From: JARRJY01 sp037388705
GTDB taxonomy: Bacteria > Pseudomonadota > Gammaproteobacteria > UBA6429 > Thiohalophilaceae
Length of the DNA stretch: 12,872 nucleotides
Assembly (NCBI GenBank): GCA_037388705.1
Contig: JARRJY010000057.1
Location: 1 to 12,872, forward strand
Reading direction: 5' to 3'
This document shows positions 6,560 through 12,872 of this stretch, one piece after another (position 1 is the first letter of the stretch; each line of letters starts with the position of its first letter). Below the pieces are notes generated by a model. The model worked only from the letters and a program-made list of their open reading frames with translations. It was not told the origin of the DNA and did not search any database. The position numbers and the translations under genes were made by a program.

Positions 6560-7738
6560 TTATAGTTCCCCGTAGGAATGTAGTCCTGACAGGAACATGT
6601 TAACGCCGAGGAACGCAAAGGTCGTAACAAACAGGCCGATAATTGCCCACCATGCCAGTGGTTTGCCTCGCCATCCCTTGGTCAGTCTCATATGCAACCA
6701 TGCAGCATAGTTTAACCAGACGATCAATGCCCAGGTTTCCTTGGGATCCCATGACCAGTATCCACCCCAGGCTTCTGCAGCCCACATGGCGCCAAGCACG
6801 GTGGCTATGGTAAAAAAGGCAAAACCGAGCGCAATGGCTTTGTGCATCACATCATCCATGACTTCAAGGCTTGGCAACCGTGCCATGATGGCACTTTGTG
6901 AATTGTTTGTTACCGCGCGATCTTTAATTAAATAGGCAATACCAATCATTGCGGCCAGGCCAAAAGAACCGTAACCCACAAAGTTAGCCGGTACATGGAT
7001 TTTCATCCAGTAACTTTGTAGGGCAGGAACCAGTGGTTGAATCTTGGACGCATCTTTTTCAAAATGATACCAGAGTAAAAAGGCAACCGAGGCGGAAATA
7101 ACCAGTAAGGCAAACGCACCCAGGTTACGGGTCTTAAACTTCATTTCGTAAAACAAATAAATCAGTGCCGTAATGATGGCAAATAAAATGAACACCTCAT
7201 AAAGATTACTGACAGGAATGTGACCATAGTCATAACTAATCAAATAAGATTCACGCCAACGTACCAGCAGACCAATCGTACCCATGGTAGTTGCAGACCA
7301 CACCATGCTGGTGGCAACTTTCCCGATGAATTCATTGCCGCTGAACAAATGAATAAAATACGTTACAGTCGCCATGATGAACAATGCACTCATCCACATG
7401 GTTGCTGACTGACTGGAAATCAGGAATTTCAACAAGAAGCGCTGATCAGCCTGGCCAAGGTCACCACCATACTGGCTTATTGCGATCAAGCTGAGTAAAC
7501 CAGCGATCAGCATAAAAACACGGGTAGCTTTCCAGCCCCAGCCCAGGCCAATCAAGGCAATACCGGTTCCGAATAAAATACCTACTTCATAAGCATCCAT
7601 ATGCACGGCGTACTGCTGATACGCGTACATGGTACCCACTACTAAAAGTGCGGCCCATACCCAGTCAAAAACTGAAAGTGTTGAGATAAATGAGCGTGGA
7701 TTTAAATCATTTGCCAAATCTTGTTGCGTCACAGACAT
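6560..7738 (-). CDS. ccsA: System II cytochrome c biogenesis protein CcsA (ResC-like)
   Basis: This 392-residue multi-pass membrane protein is the heme-handling half of the ResB-CcsA synthetase. That complex moves heme across the inner membrane and attaches it to CXXCH motifs of apocytochromes. The tryptophan-rich WWD heme-binding segment is clear at about 324-343 (WGGYWSWDPKETWALIVWL). Candidate heme-ligand histidines lie in KIHVPANF (His248), in MHKAIALGF (His299) and in the C-terminal LHSYGEL (His387). The conserved HIPVSNLYE motif is at 173-181. Some eight membrane helices can be traced. An excellent AGGAGG (7747-7752) lies 8 nt before the ATG. The start is 21 nt after the resB stop, so the pair is cotranscribed. 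The length fits bacterial CcsA proteins. Confidence 0.95.
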   Translation of the reverse strand: MSVTQQDLANDLNPRSFISTLSVFDWVWAALLVVGTMYAYQQYAVHMDAYEVGILFGTGIALIGLGWGWKATRVFMLIAGLLSLIAISQYGGDLGQADQRFLLKFLISSQSATMWMSALFIMATVTYFIHLFSGNEFIGKVATSMVWSATTMGTIGLLVRWRESYLISYDYGHIPVSNLYEVFILFAIITALIYLFYEMKFKTRNLGAFALLVISASVAFLLWYHFEKDASKIQPLVPALQSYWMKIHVPANFVGYGSFGLAAMIGIAYLIKDRAVTNNSQSAIMARLPSLEVMDDVMHKAIALGFAFFTIATVLGAMWAAEAWGGYWSWDPKETWALIVWLNYAAWLHMRLTKGWRGKPLAWWAIIGLFVTTFAFLGVNMFLSGLHSYGEL

Positions 7739-7759
7739 TTTCTATACCTCCTGCCCCGA

Positions 7760-9745
7760 TTAAGGCAGATGTCTATTAAATAAGTTCACTAATTTTTCAA
7801 ACTGTTGTGCAAAATCACGTTGATTGCGATTACCCGCGCCACCTAATAAAACCTCAGTGCCATTGTCAGCGGGTTTTAAAATTATCCATAAACGCTGGTG
7901 CGCAATGTAGAACATCATGAAAATACCGATAATCAGGATAAGACAGCCAAAGTAAACAATGTTTTTACCCGGTGAACGGGTTATCTGTAATCCTGATGCC
8001 TGGCGATGCTCAAAGCTGGTCAACTGTAAATAAAAAGGTGTGCCGTAGGCACCCAGACCAGCCAGACCATTTACCGCATCTTCAAAGAAACGGTTATCTT
8101 CCGGTGAAATACCTTTACTGATATCCACCCCTTCACTATTTAACAGGTTTAGATAAAGCCCTTGCAACATGTTTTGCAATATTTTGAGATAAGCTTCCGC
8201 TACTTTAACCTGACGATCGGCAGGGACTTTGTCTCGAATATCCTTATCAATGGCAATGTAACCCCCCTGGTTGAACAACCCGACCAGCCTAACCATGGAG
8301 GCAATAATTTCATCACGCATACTGGCATCTGGCAGCTTTGAAGCTTTCAGCGCAATATCAACGCTCTGTTCGGCCGTCTGACGAACCCGCTGAGTGTCAT
8401 TAAGCATTGCATGAAACTTGAAAAAACGTTCCATGCTGCCCTCACTATCAGCCGGAATATGCAGATATTTAAATTGATCGGCATTGGAGCGGCGCATACC
8501 ACTCAGGTAAAAATAACGGCCTTCCTGCATAACCGGTGACATGTAATTAACATATTCTCTTGCCTGTCCATCTTCATCACGTACTTTGAATGTAAAACTG
8601 GGGCCAAAGTTTTTGAACTTCTTACCGGAAGGATCATTTTTTTCGGCGGGGAAAATGTTAAACAACTTGAAATCATTTAATTCTATACTCAACATACCAT
8701 TTATGGTTTCCAGTTGTTTCACTGAGTTAACTTTGCCTTCCAATGGCAGGCTCTTCTGGTTCTTGTTAAACAATGGGCGTGCAGCAATTTGCAAAACAGA
8801 ACCACCATCTGCAAAACTGGCCTGATAAATGTTATAGCCTCGATAGACTAACGGGTGGTTTACCGCGATGGTCTTTTTCAATGGTTCTTCTAGCTGATCA
8901 TCATGAATGATGAGATCACTTTCAAACGACTTGGGTTGTCCTGACTGGTAATGCTCGATACGGAAGTCTTTTAATTCAACAGCAAAGGGTAATTCCTGTA
9001 TAAGGTATCCATCACGTACATTAAGAAATACCAGGTTACTGCCACTACCTTCAGGTATGGTTACTGAACCTCTGAATGAAGCAGAGTCAGATGGTTTTAA
9101 ACGTGATATCTGCGGCACATCTTTAGCTGCTATATCACGGGTTTCTACTTTAAGTTTGCCGGTCCATTCTTTGACTGAAAGTGGCAGGTTGCCATCTATT
9201 AAACCGCCAATACAAATCACTATTATACCGGTATGGGTCAGGATATATCCCATGCGGTTCATGCCACCTTTCATGGCAGCGAGAACAATGTTTTCACCAT
9301 CCTGTTTGCGACGTAATTTGTATCCACGTGATGACAGTATTTGATCAACACGTTGCTCCGTCTGATCAGTGGGTTCACTTAACGTCCATTGATTAAAGTT
9401 ATGCAATACGCGTAATGATTTTTCCTGAACGTTCAGGCGGAAATGTTTCATATCTTTTAACATTACCGGCGCATTGCGATAAATACAGACACTTGTGGTT
9501 AAGACCAGGAAACCTAGCAGAACAAGAAACCACACTGAGCCATATACATCGTAAAGATCCAGGGCTCTGAATATTTCATGCCAGAAAGGCCCAAACTTGA
9601 TGATGTAATTGGTATAAGGCTGGTTTTGTTGCAATACAGTACCAATAATAGAAGCAATAGAGAGTGCTACTAATATAGTAATTGCCAGATTCATGGAGCC
9701 TAAAAACTCCAGCCAGACCTTACGATGCGTTTGTTTATTACTCAC
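7760..9745 (-). CDS. resB: System II cytochrome c biogenesis protein ResB (Ccs1)
   Basis: ResB is the apocytochrome-binding partner of CcsA in the System II heme-ligation complex. The protein is about 661 residues from the GTG at 9743-9745. Three helices lie in the first third: one starting MNLAITILVALSIASIIGTV, one after DVYGSVWF, and one at MGYILTHTGIIVICIGG. A large periplasmic domain of about 400 residues follows, then a last helix (IVYFGCLILIIGIFMMFYIA) before a short cytoplasmic tail. This is the standard ResB layout. I prefer GTG 9745 over TTG 9772 in the same frame because the TTG lies inside the stem of the hairpin at 9771-9796, and the family usually starts shortly before the first helix. 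The ribosome site is weak (GGAAA about 12 nt upstream). It follows cytochrome c4 and precedes ccsA, so substrate and assembly genes are grouped. Confidence 0.93.
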   Translation of the reverse strand: MSNKQTHRKVWLEFLGSMNLAITILVALSIASIIGTVLQQNQPYTNYIIKFGPFWHEIFRALDLYDVYGSVWFLVLLGFLVLTTSVCIYRNAPVMLKDMKHFRLNVQEKSLRVLHNFNQWTLSEPTDQTEQRVDQILSSRGYKLRRKQDGENIVLAAMKGGMNRMGYILTHTGIIVICIGGLIDGNLPLSVKEWTGKLKVETRDIAAKDVPQISRLKPSDSASFRGSVTIPEGSGSNLVFLNVRDGYLIQELPFAVELKDFRIEHYQSGQPKSFESDLIIHDDQLEEPLKKTIAVNHPLVYRGYNIYQASFADGGSVLQIAARPLFNKNQKSLPLEGKVNSVKQLETINGMLSIELNDFKLFNIFPAEKNDPSGKKFKNFGPSFTFKVRDEDGQAREYVNYMSPVMQEGRYFYLSGMRRSNADQFKYLHIPADSEGSMERFFKFHAMLNDTQRVRQTAEQSVDIALKASKLPDASMRDEIIASMVRLVGLFNQGGYIAIDKDIRDKVPADRQVKVAEAYLKILQNMLQGLYLNLLNSEGVDISKGISPEDNRFFEDAVNGLAGLGAYGTPFYLQLTSFEHRQASGLQITRSPGKNIVYFGCLILIIGIFMMFYIAHQRLWIILKPADNGTEVLLGGAGNRNQRDFAQQFEKLVNLFNRHLP

Positions 9746-9770
9746 AATGCTTTTGTTTCCGTATAAATAC

Positions 9771-9796
9771 AAAAGGGCGGATAAACCGCCCTTTTT
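9771..9796. terminator. Hairpin between cytochrome c4 and resB (terminator or attenuator)
   Basis: AAAAGGGCGG (9771-9780) and CCGCCCTTTT (9786-9795) form a long stem with loop ATAAA. Read in the direction of the surrounding minus-strand genes, the stem ends in a short run of four T. It lies 43 nt past the c4 stop and just before the resB start. It can act as a partial terminator, or as a 3' stabiliser of the c4 message. Confidence 0.75.
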
Positions 9797-9838
9797 ACTC
9801 CCGTTTAGAGATAACTATCTCACCACATTAAAAGTAAA

Positions 9839-10447
9839 TTAATGCAGGCCAGACATGTAAGAAGCAACCGCTTCAATTTCCTTGTCTGACATTTTTGCCG
9901 CAACGTTACGCATCATGCCGTTCAGGTCATTGGTGCGTGCACCGCTACGGAAATCTTTCAATGCTTTAGTAGTATAAGCGGCATGCTGACCACTGATAGC
10001 AGGGAAGCCTGCAGGAGGATTTCCTGAACCGGTTGGTCCATGACAACCCATACATGCTGCTACACCTTTAGCGCTGTTACCTCCACGGTAAATTTTTTCA
10101 CCCAGAGCAACTTTAGTTTTATCAGCCTGACCCATGGTTGCTTTCTGCTTGGCAAAATATGCAGCGAGGTTTTCCATATCTTGATTAGATAAAGCTGCAA
10201 CCTGACCAGCCATTAATGGGTCACTACGTTTTTTACCATTTTTGAAATCAGCCAATTGCTTGGCAATGTACTTGGCATGCTGACCGTTTAACTTGGGCCA
10301 GGATGGGTTTGTACTGTTACCACCTACACCGTGACAACCAAAACAAACGCCTGCTTTTGCTTCCCCTGCTTTTGCATCACCTGCAGCATGAGCGCTTACA
10401 GCTACTGCAGCAAACAAAACAGATGCAATTAACTGTTTATAGTTCAT
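9839..10447 (-). CDS. Diheme cytochrome c4
   Basis: This 202-residue protein has a signal peptide (cleavage near AHA, about 21) and two tandem cytochrome c domains. The heme sites are CFGCH (35-39) and CMGCH (132-136). Likely axial methionines are Met79 (DPLMAG) and Met178 or Met179 (NGMMRNVA). Each half repeats the pattern of a heme site, then GQHAxY, then a Met motif, typical of c4. It is periplasmic or loosely membrane-attached, and in relatives carries electrons from the bc1 complex to terminal oxidases. The gene lies 56 nt downstream of the soluble cytochrome c5 gene on the same strand, probably cotranscribed with it. Only a weak AAGG-type ribosome site precedes the ATG. The linkage to engB and cytochrome c5 is a familiar gammaproteobacterial arrangement. 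Confidence 0.95.
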   Translation of the reverse strand: MNYKQLIASVLFAAVAVSAHAAGDAKAGEAKAGVCFGCHGVGGNSTNPSWPKLNGQHAKYIAKQLADFKNGKKRSDPLMAGQVAALSNQDMENLAAYFAKQKATMGQADKTKVALGEKIYRGGNSAKGVAACMGCHGPTGSGNPPAGFPAISGQHAAYTTKALKDFRSGARTNDLNGMMRNVAAKMSDKEIEAVASYMSGLH

Positions 10448-10503
10448 AGAGACTAACCAACCTTAAATTTTTTCTGTTAAAACTAAATAGGGAAACACAG
10501 AGC

Positions 10504-10818
10504 TTATTTGCTCTGTGAAACCATATATGCCACGGCAGATTTAACATCTGCATCACTTAAGTCAGCTCGGCCACCCTTTGCAGGCATAAAACCTTTGCTG
10601 CCTTTGAAACCTTTAATGGCATGTTTTTCCAAAACGTCCATACCTTGTTTGATACGTGGTGCCCAGGCAGCCTTGTCACCCATTTTAGGTGCGCCAGCAG
10701 CGCCAGTACCATGGCATGCGAAACATGCAGCCTGATAAGTTTTCTGACCATCAGCGTGAGCAACTGAACCCATTGTCATCAGGGCAACAGCTGATGCAGT
10801 AAGTAACATTTTTTTCAT
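10504..10818 (-). CDS. Soluble mono-heme cytochrome c5
   Basis: This is a small periplasmic cytochrome of 104 residues including the signal peptide (MKKMLLTASAVALMTMGSVAHA, cut after about 22). The heme site is CFACH (32-36), and Met78 in FMPAKGGRADLSD is the likely axial ligand. I chose ATG 10816-10818 because GAGGAG lies 10 nt upstream and the signal peptide begins there; the in-frame extension upstream looks non-coding. The mature domain is a close paralogue of the membrane-anchored protein at 2452-2913, but has three or four extra residues (GSKGF) before the ligand Met. It is first in the run c5, c4, resB, ccsA, dsbA. It should shuttle electrons in the respiratory chain and is a substrate of the ResB-CcsA complex. 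Confidence 0.94.
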   Translation of the reverse strand: MKKMLLTASAVALMTMGSVAHADGQKTYQAACFACHGTGAAGAPKMGDKAAWAPRIKQGMDVLEKHAIKGFKGSKGFMPAKGGRADLSDADVKSAVAYMVSQSK

Positions 10819-11026
10819 TCTAATATGACTCCTCAATCCAAATCGGTGGTTAATCCCCATTCTGGAACTCACATGCGTGATAAACTATCCAGAAACGGAT
10901 GAATAAAATCGAAGGGCTTTATAACAAGCCCCCAGATATTTGGTCAAGCGATGCGGATTATACCCTACCAAGGCGTGAAACACACATCTATAAACCCAAG
11001 TAAATAACCTGAGAATATTAGGAAAA
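10819..11026. promoter_or_regulatory. Divergent cytochrome c5 / engB intergenic region with two hairpin-forming repeats
   Basis: TTCTGGA (10860-10866) is perfectly inverted as TCCAGAA (10888-10894) around a 21-nt spacer. GGGCTT (10914-10919) is inverted as AAGCCC (10926-10931) around a 6-nt loop. Both lie in the probable leader or promoter of the cytochrome c5-c4 transcript. No convincing -35/-10 pair stands out for either direction, and I see no clear FNR/Anr-type TTGAT-N4-ATCAA site. Confidence 0.4.
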
Positions 11027-11683
11027 ATGAGCCAAAACAGTGCTTCCAGGCCAGACCAGAAAGCGAACAAAAAACCCAATCGCCAGGCACGCTATAACCG
11101 TGCCGAATTTCTGATAAGTGTGCCAACACCACAGCAGGCACCGGATGACGCCGGCTTTGAAGTGGCATTTGCAGGGCGCTCCAACGCGGGTAAATCCAGC
11201 GCACTGAATGCCTTGACTGGCCGAAAAAGCCTTGCCCGTACCAGCAAAACCCCGGGGCGTACCCAGCACCTGGTGTTTTTCAGGCTGGATGATGAGCATC
11301 GCCTGGTAGATCTGCCCGGCTATGGTTTTGCCAAGGTGCCTGACAAAGTAAAAATGCAATGGGGCCAGGCCATGGAAAACTACCTAGGGATGCGCCAATC
11401 CTTGCGGGGACTGATTTTACTCATGGATATTCGCCACCCACTCACCGATTTTGACCAGCAAATGCTGGCCTGGTGTGCTCATACAAAGATGCCTGTGCAT
11501 ATCCTGCTTACCAAGGCCGATAAACAGAAACGCGGCGCAGCCATGAACAGTCTGTTAAAGGTGAAAAAAGAGCTAAAAGATCAGCCAAATGTGTCGATCC
11601 AGCTGTTTTCTGCTACCAAGAAGACAGGTGTTGATGAAGCACTGGCTGTCATCGACGGCTGGCTGGAATACCAGGGCTCCTAA
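11027..11683 (+). CDS. engB: Ribosome-biogenesis GTP-binding protein EngB (YihA/YsxC)
   Basis: This is a 218-residue small GTPase of the TrmE-Era-EngA-YihA family, needed for large ribosomal subunit assembly. All G motifs are present: G1 GRSNAGKS (50-57), G2 threonine in the TPGRT stretch (75-79), G3 DLPGYG (95-100), G4 TKAD (162-165) and G5 SATKK (195-199). The length is normal, with a slightly long basic N-terminal tail. AGGA sits only 3 nt before the ATG, which is tight but usable. It is divergent from the cytochrome c5-c4 genes and 3 nt upstream of the transporter gene. Its base composition looks more GC-rich than the cytochrome block to the left. Confidence 0.96.
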   Translation: MSQNSASRPDQKANKKPNRQARYNRAEFLISVPTPQQAPDDAGFEVAFAGRSNAGKSSALNALTGRKSLARTSKTPGRTQHLVFFRLDDEHRLVDLPGYGFAKVPDKVKMQWGQAMENYLGMRQSLRGLILLMDIRHPLTDFDQQMLAWCAHTKMPVHILLTKADKQKRGAAMNSLLKVKKELKDQPNVSIQLFSATKKTGVDEALAVIDGWLEYQGS

Positions 11684-11686
11684 AAC

Positions 11687-12556
11687 ATGCACCACTCTCG
11701 CGAAGGGCTGTTTGCCGTTCATGTAGCGGTATTCATTTTTGGCCTGACTGCACTATTTTCCAAGCTAATCTCATTGACGGCGCTGGAAATTACCCTTTTG
11801 CGCAGCATATTTGCCGTGTTGGCGATAGCCCTGTATATCCGCATCAAATCAGAACCTCTTTATCTGCGACAGGGCAGGGATTACCTGTTGATGATGTTGC
11901 TCGGCGCCCTGCTCGCCGCTCATTGGGTTACCTACTTTCATGCAATGCAGGTGTCCTCCATCGCCATTGGGGCCATTGCCTTGTATACCTTTCCCGTGAT
12001 CACGGTTTTCCTTGAGCCCCTGTTTCATGGCGAACGACCACATCTTGTCGATATAGCGAGTGGTTTTGCGGTCCTGCTGGGGATTTATTTTTTGATGCCA
12101 ACCATCGAGTTAACCAACCACGCCACCCAGGGCGTTTTATGGGGGGTGCTATCCGCACTGTTGTTTTCGCTGCGCAATATTATTCAACGTAAGCATTGCT
12201 CTCACATCTCAGCGCGCCATACGCTGTTGTACCAGTCAATGACGGTGATCGTGGTGTTGCTGCCATTCGGAAGTACGGTAATTCCGCAAGTTACTTCTTT
12301 TCAGTGGTGGCAACTACTGTTACTTGGCGTGGTATTTACAGCCCTGCCACATACTTTGTTTGCTCACAGCCTGTTACATCTCAAGGCCAAGACCGCCAGC
12401 TTGGTCGCCTGCATGCAGGTACTTTACGCCACCTTGTTTGCCGCCCTCGTTATTGGTGAAATACCAACCGCGACAACTATTCTCGGGGGCCTGATCATTA
12501 TTGGGGCCGCGATGTACGAATCTTTTTTCCGAAAAAACGAGATATGTGTAGGGTAA
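11687..12556 (+). CDS. EamA-family (drug/metabolite transporter superfamily) membrane protein
   Basis: This 289-residue, very hydrophobic protein has about ten membrane helices arranged as two EamA repeats, residues about 6-135 and 145-282. It begins with the usual pattern (VHVAVFIFGLTALFSKLI), and a KAKTAS...LYATLFAALVIGE segment near the end is typical of the second repeat. Family members export amino acids, nucleobase-like metabolites or other small molecules; the substrate cannot be predicted here. The ATG lies 3 nt after the engB stop with no strong ribosome site of its own, so it is probably translationally coupled to engB. The adjacency need not imply shared function. Confidence 0.92.
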   Translation: MHHSREGLFAVHVAVFIFGLTALFSKLISLTALEITLLRSIFAVLAIALYIRIKSEPLYLRQGRDYLLMMLLGALLAAHWVTYFHAMQVSSIAIGAIALYTFPVITVFLEPLFHGERPHLVDIASGFAVLLGIYFLMPTIELTNHATQGVLWGVLSALLFSLRNIIQRKHCSHISARHTLLYQSMTVIVVLLPFGSTVIPQVTSFQWWQLLLLGVVFTALPHTLFAHSLLHLKAKTASLVACMQVLYATLFAALVIGEIPTATTILGGLIIIGAAMYESFFRKNEICVG

Positions 12557-12723
12557 ACCATCCGGGGCGTATAAGTTCCCCCGGCTTTGGGGAGACCGGG
12601 GTTTTAAATTCCCACTCAAGGGAGGGTTGTGGGAAGAGCGCTAAAAGCGCTCATAACCTATGACCCTGGTACACCGGAAAAGTTCCTGAAAGATCAGTTC
12701 TGGCAGCAAACTTTTTACTGAAT
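12557..12723. other. Convergent intergenic region
   Basis: Apart from the terminator hairpin and the GAGCGC/GCGCTC hairpin, I see no gene here. It lies between the plus-strand transporter gene and a minus-strand gene entering from the right edge. A 7-bp inverted pair, GTACACC / GGTGTAC, spans from this region into the end of the edge gene and is probably chance. Confidence 0.5.
12579..12605 (+). terminator. Likely intrinsic terminator after the transporter gene
   Basis: CCCCGG (12579-12584) pairs with CCGGGG (12596-12601) and is followed by TTTT (12602-12605), 22 nt past the transporter stop. A competing stem (TCCCC/GGGGA) overlaps the loop. A second hairpin, GAGCGC-TAAAA-GCGCTC (12636-12652), lacks a T run. 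Confidence 0.5.
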
Positions 12724-12872
12724 TTATTGCGCCACCAGGTGTACGGCTCCTGAATCAAGCAGCATGTTGTTATCTGCATCAGGTAAACTCATGATATAAA
12801 AATCACCAGATGCTGCTTCAGTAATGATTGCATTACCAACGTCATAAGAAGCACCTCCAACAAACGTGTTGC
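12724..12872 (-). CDS. C-terminal end of an unidentified gene (possible extracellular repeat protein), cut by window edge
   Basis: The minus-strand frame ending in TAA at 12724-12726 is open to the window edge and gives 48 residues. They include NTFVGGASYDVGNAIITE, GDFYIMSLPDADNN and, at the C-terminus, SGAVHLVAQ. The Gly/Asn/Asp-rich pattern, the SGAVHLV ending and the GG-x(5)-GNAI phrase recall beta-propeller repeats of FG-GAP or SBBP type in secreted proteins, but this is a weak resemblance. Composition, lack of stops and a sensible ending next to a convergent terminator support real coding. No start is visible in the window. Confidence 0.5.
   Translation of the reverse strand, partial: NTFVGGASYDVGNAIITEAASGDFYIMSLPDADNNMLLDSGAVHLVAQ

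Noticed and set aside
10819..10872. Upstream start for the soluble cytochrome c5
   Set aside because: It would bury the signal peptide behind 18 residues; the internal ATG has GAGGAG upstream.
12668..12745. Inverted GTACACC / GGTGTAC pair near the right edge
   Set aside because: Only 7 bp over a spacer of about 65 nt, with one arm inside coding sequence; likely chance.
1..12872. CRISPR array, insertion sequence, defence system or prophage genes
   Set aside because: No repeat-spacer pattern, transposase, integrase or phage-like protein was found on either strand.

Overview
The window looks like chromosomal DNA from a gammaproteobacterium, probably marine or salt-tolerant. Three things point that way: a diheme cytochrome c4 and a cytochrome c5 lying divergently from engB, a heterotetrameric-type sarcosine oxidase beta gene beside purU (betaine/sarcosine breakdown), and moderate GC content. 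I cannot name the genus. I see no phage, IS, CRISPR or integron features. Most of the window is recognisable housekeeping and respiratory DNA.

Left part (1-2434). On the minus strand, purU (formyltetrahydrofolate deformylase) is followed 5 nt later by soxB, the sarcosine oxidase beta subunit, which runs off the left edge. soxB carries an in-frame TAG at codon 186, where relatives have Trp. The homologous sequence continues in frame past the stop to the edge, so this is either a recent nonsense mutation or a recoded amber codon. An XRE-cupin regulator gene is divergent from purU. The 297 nt between them holds several short inverted repeats and a candidate promoter. A bidirectional terminator follows the regulator.

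Middle (2452-5735). A membrane-anchored mono-heme cytochrome c5 (GTG start) is on the minus strand. A single tRNA-Arg(CCG) is on the plus strand. A two-gene minus-strand unit then encodes an acetolactate synthase-like ThDP enzyme and an endonuclease/exonuclease/phosphatase-fold hydrolase.

Cytochrome c assembly block (5818-10818, all minus strand). Transcription order is soluble cytochrome c5, diheme cytochrome c4, resB, ccsA, then a DsbA-type oxidoreductase. ResB and CcsA form the System II heme-ligation complex, which attaches heme to cytochromes such as c4 and c5. DsbA forms periplasmic disulfides. A hairpin between c4 and resB may set the ratio of cytochrome to assembly factors.

Right part (11027-12872). 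engB, encoding a ribosome-assembly GTPase, is divergent from cytochrome c5 and is followed 3 nt later by an EamA-family (drug/metabolite transporter superfamily) gene with a terminator-like hairpin after it. The right edge contains the last 48 codons of a minus-strand gene that reads as a possible extracellular repeat protein.

I did not find a convincing new multi-gene system. The observation most worth following is the amber codon in soxB.
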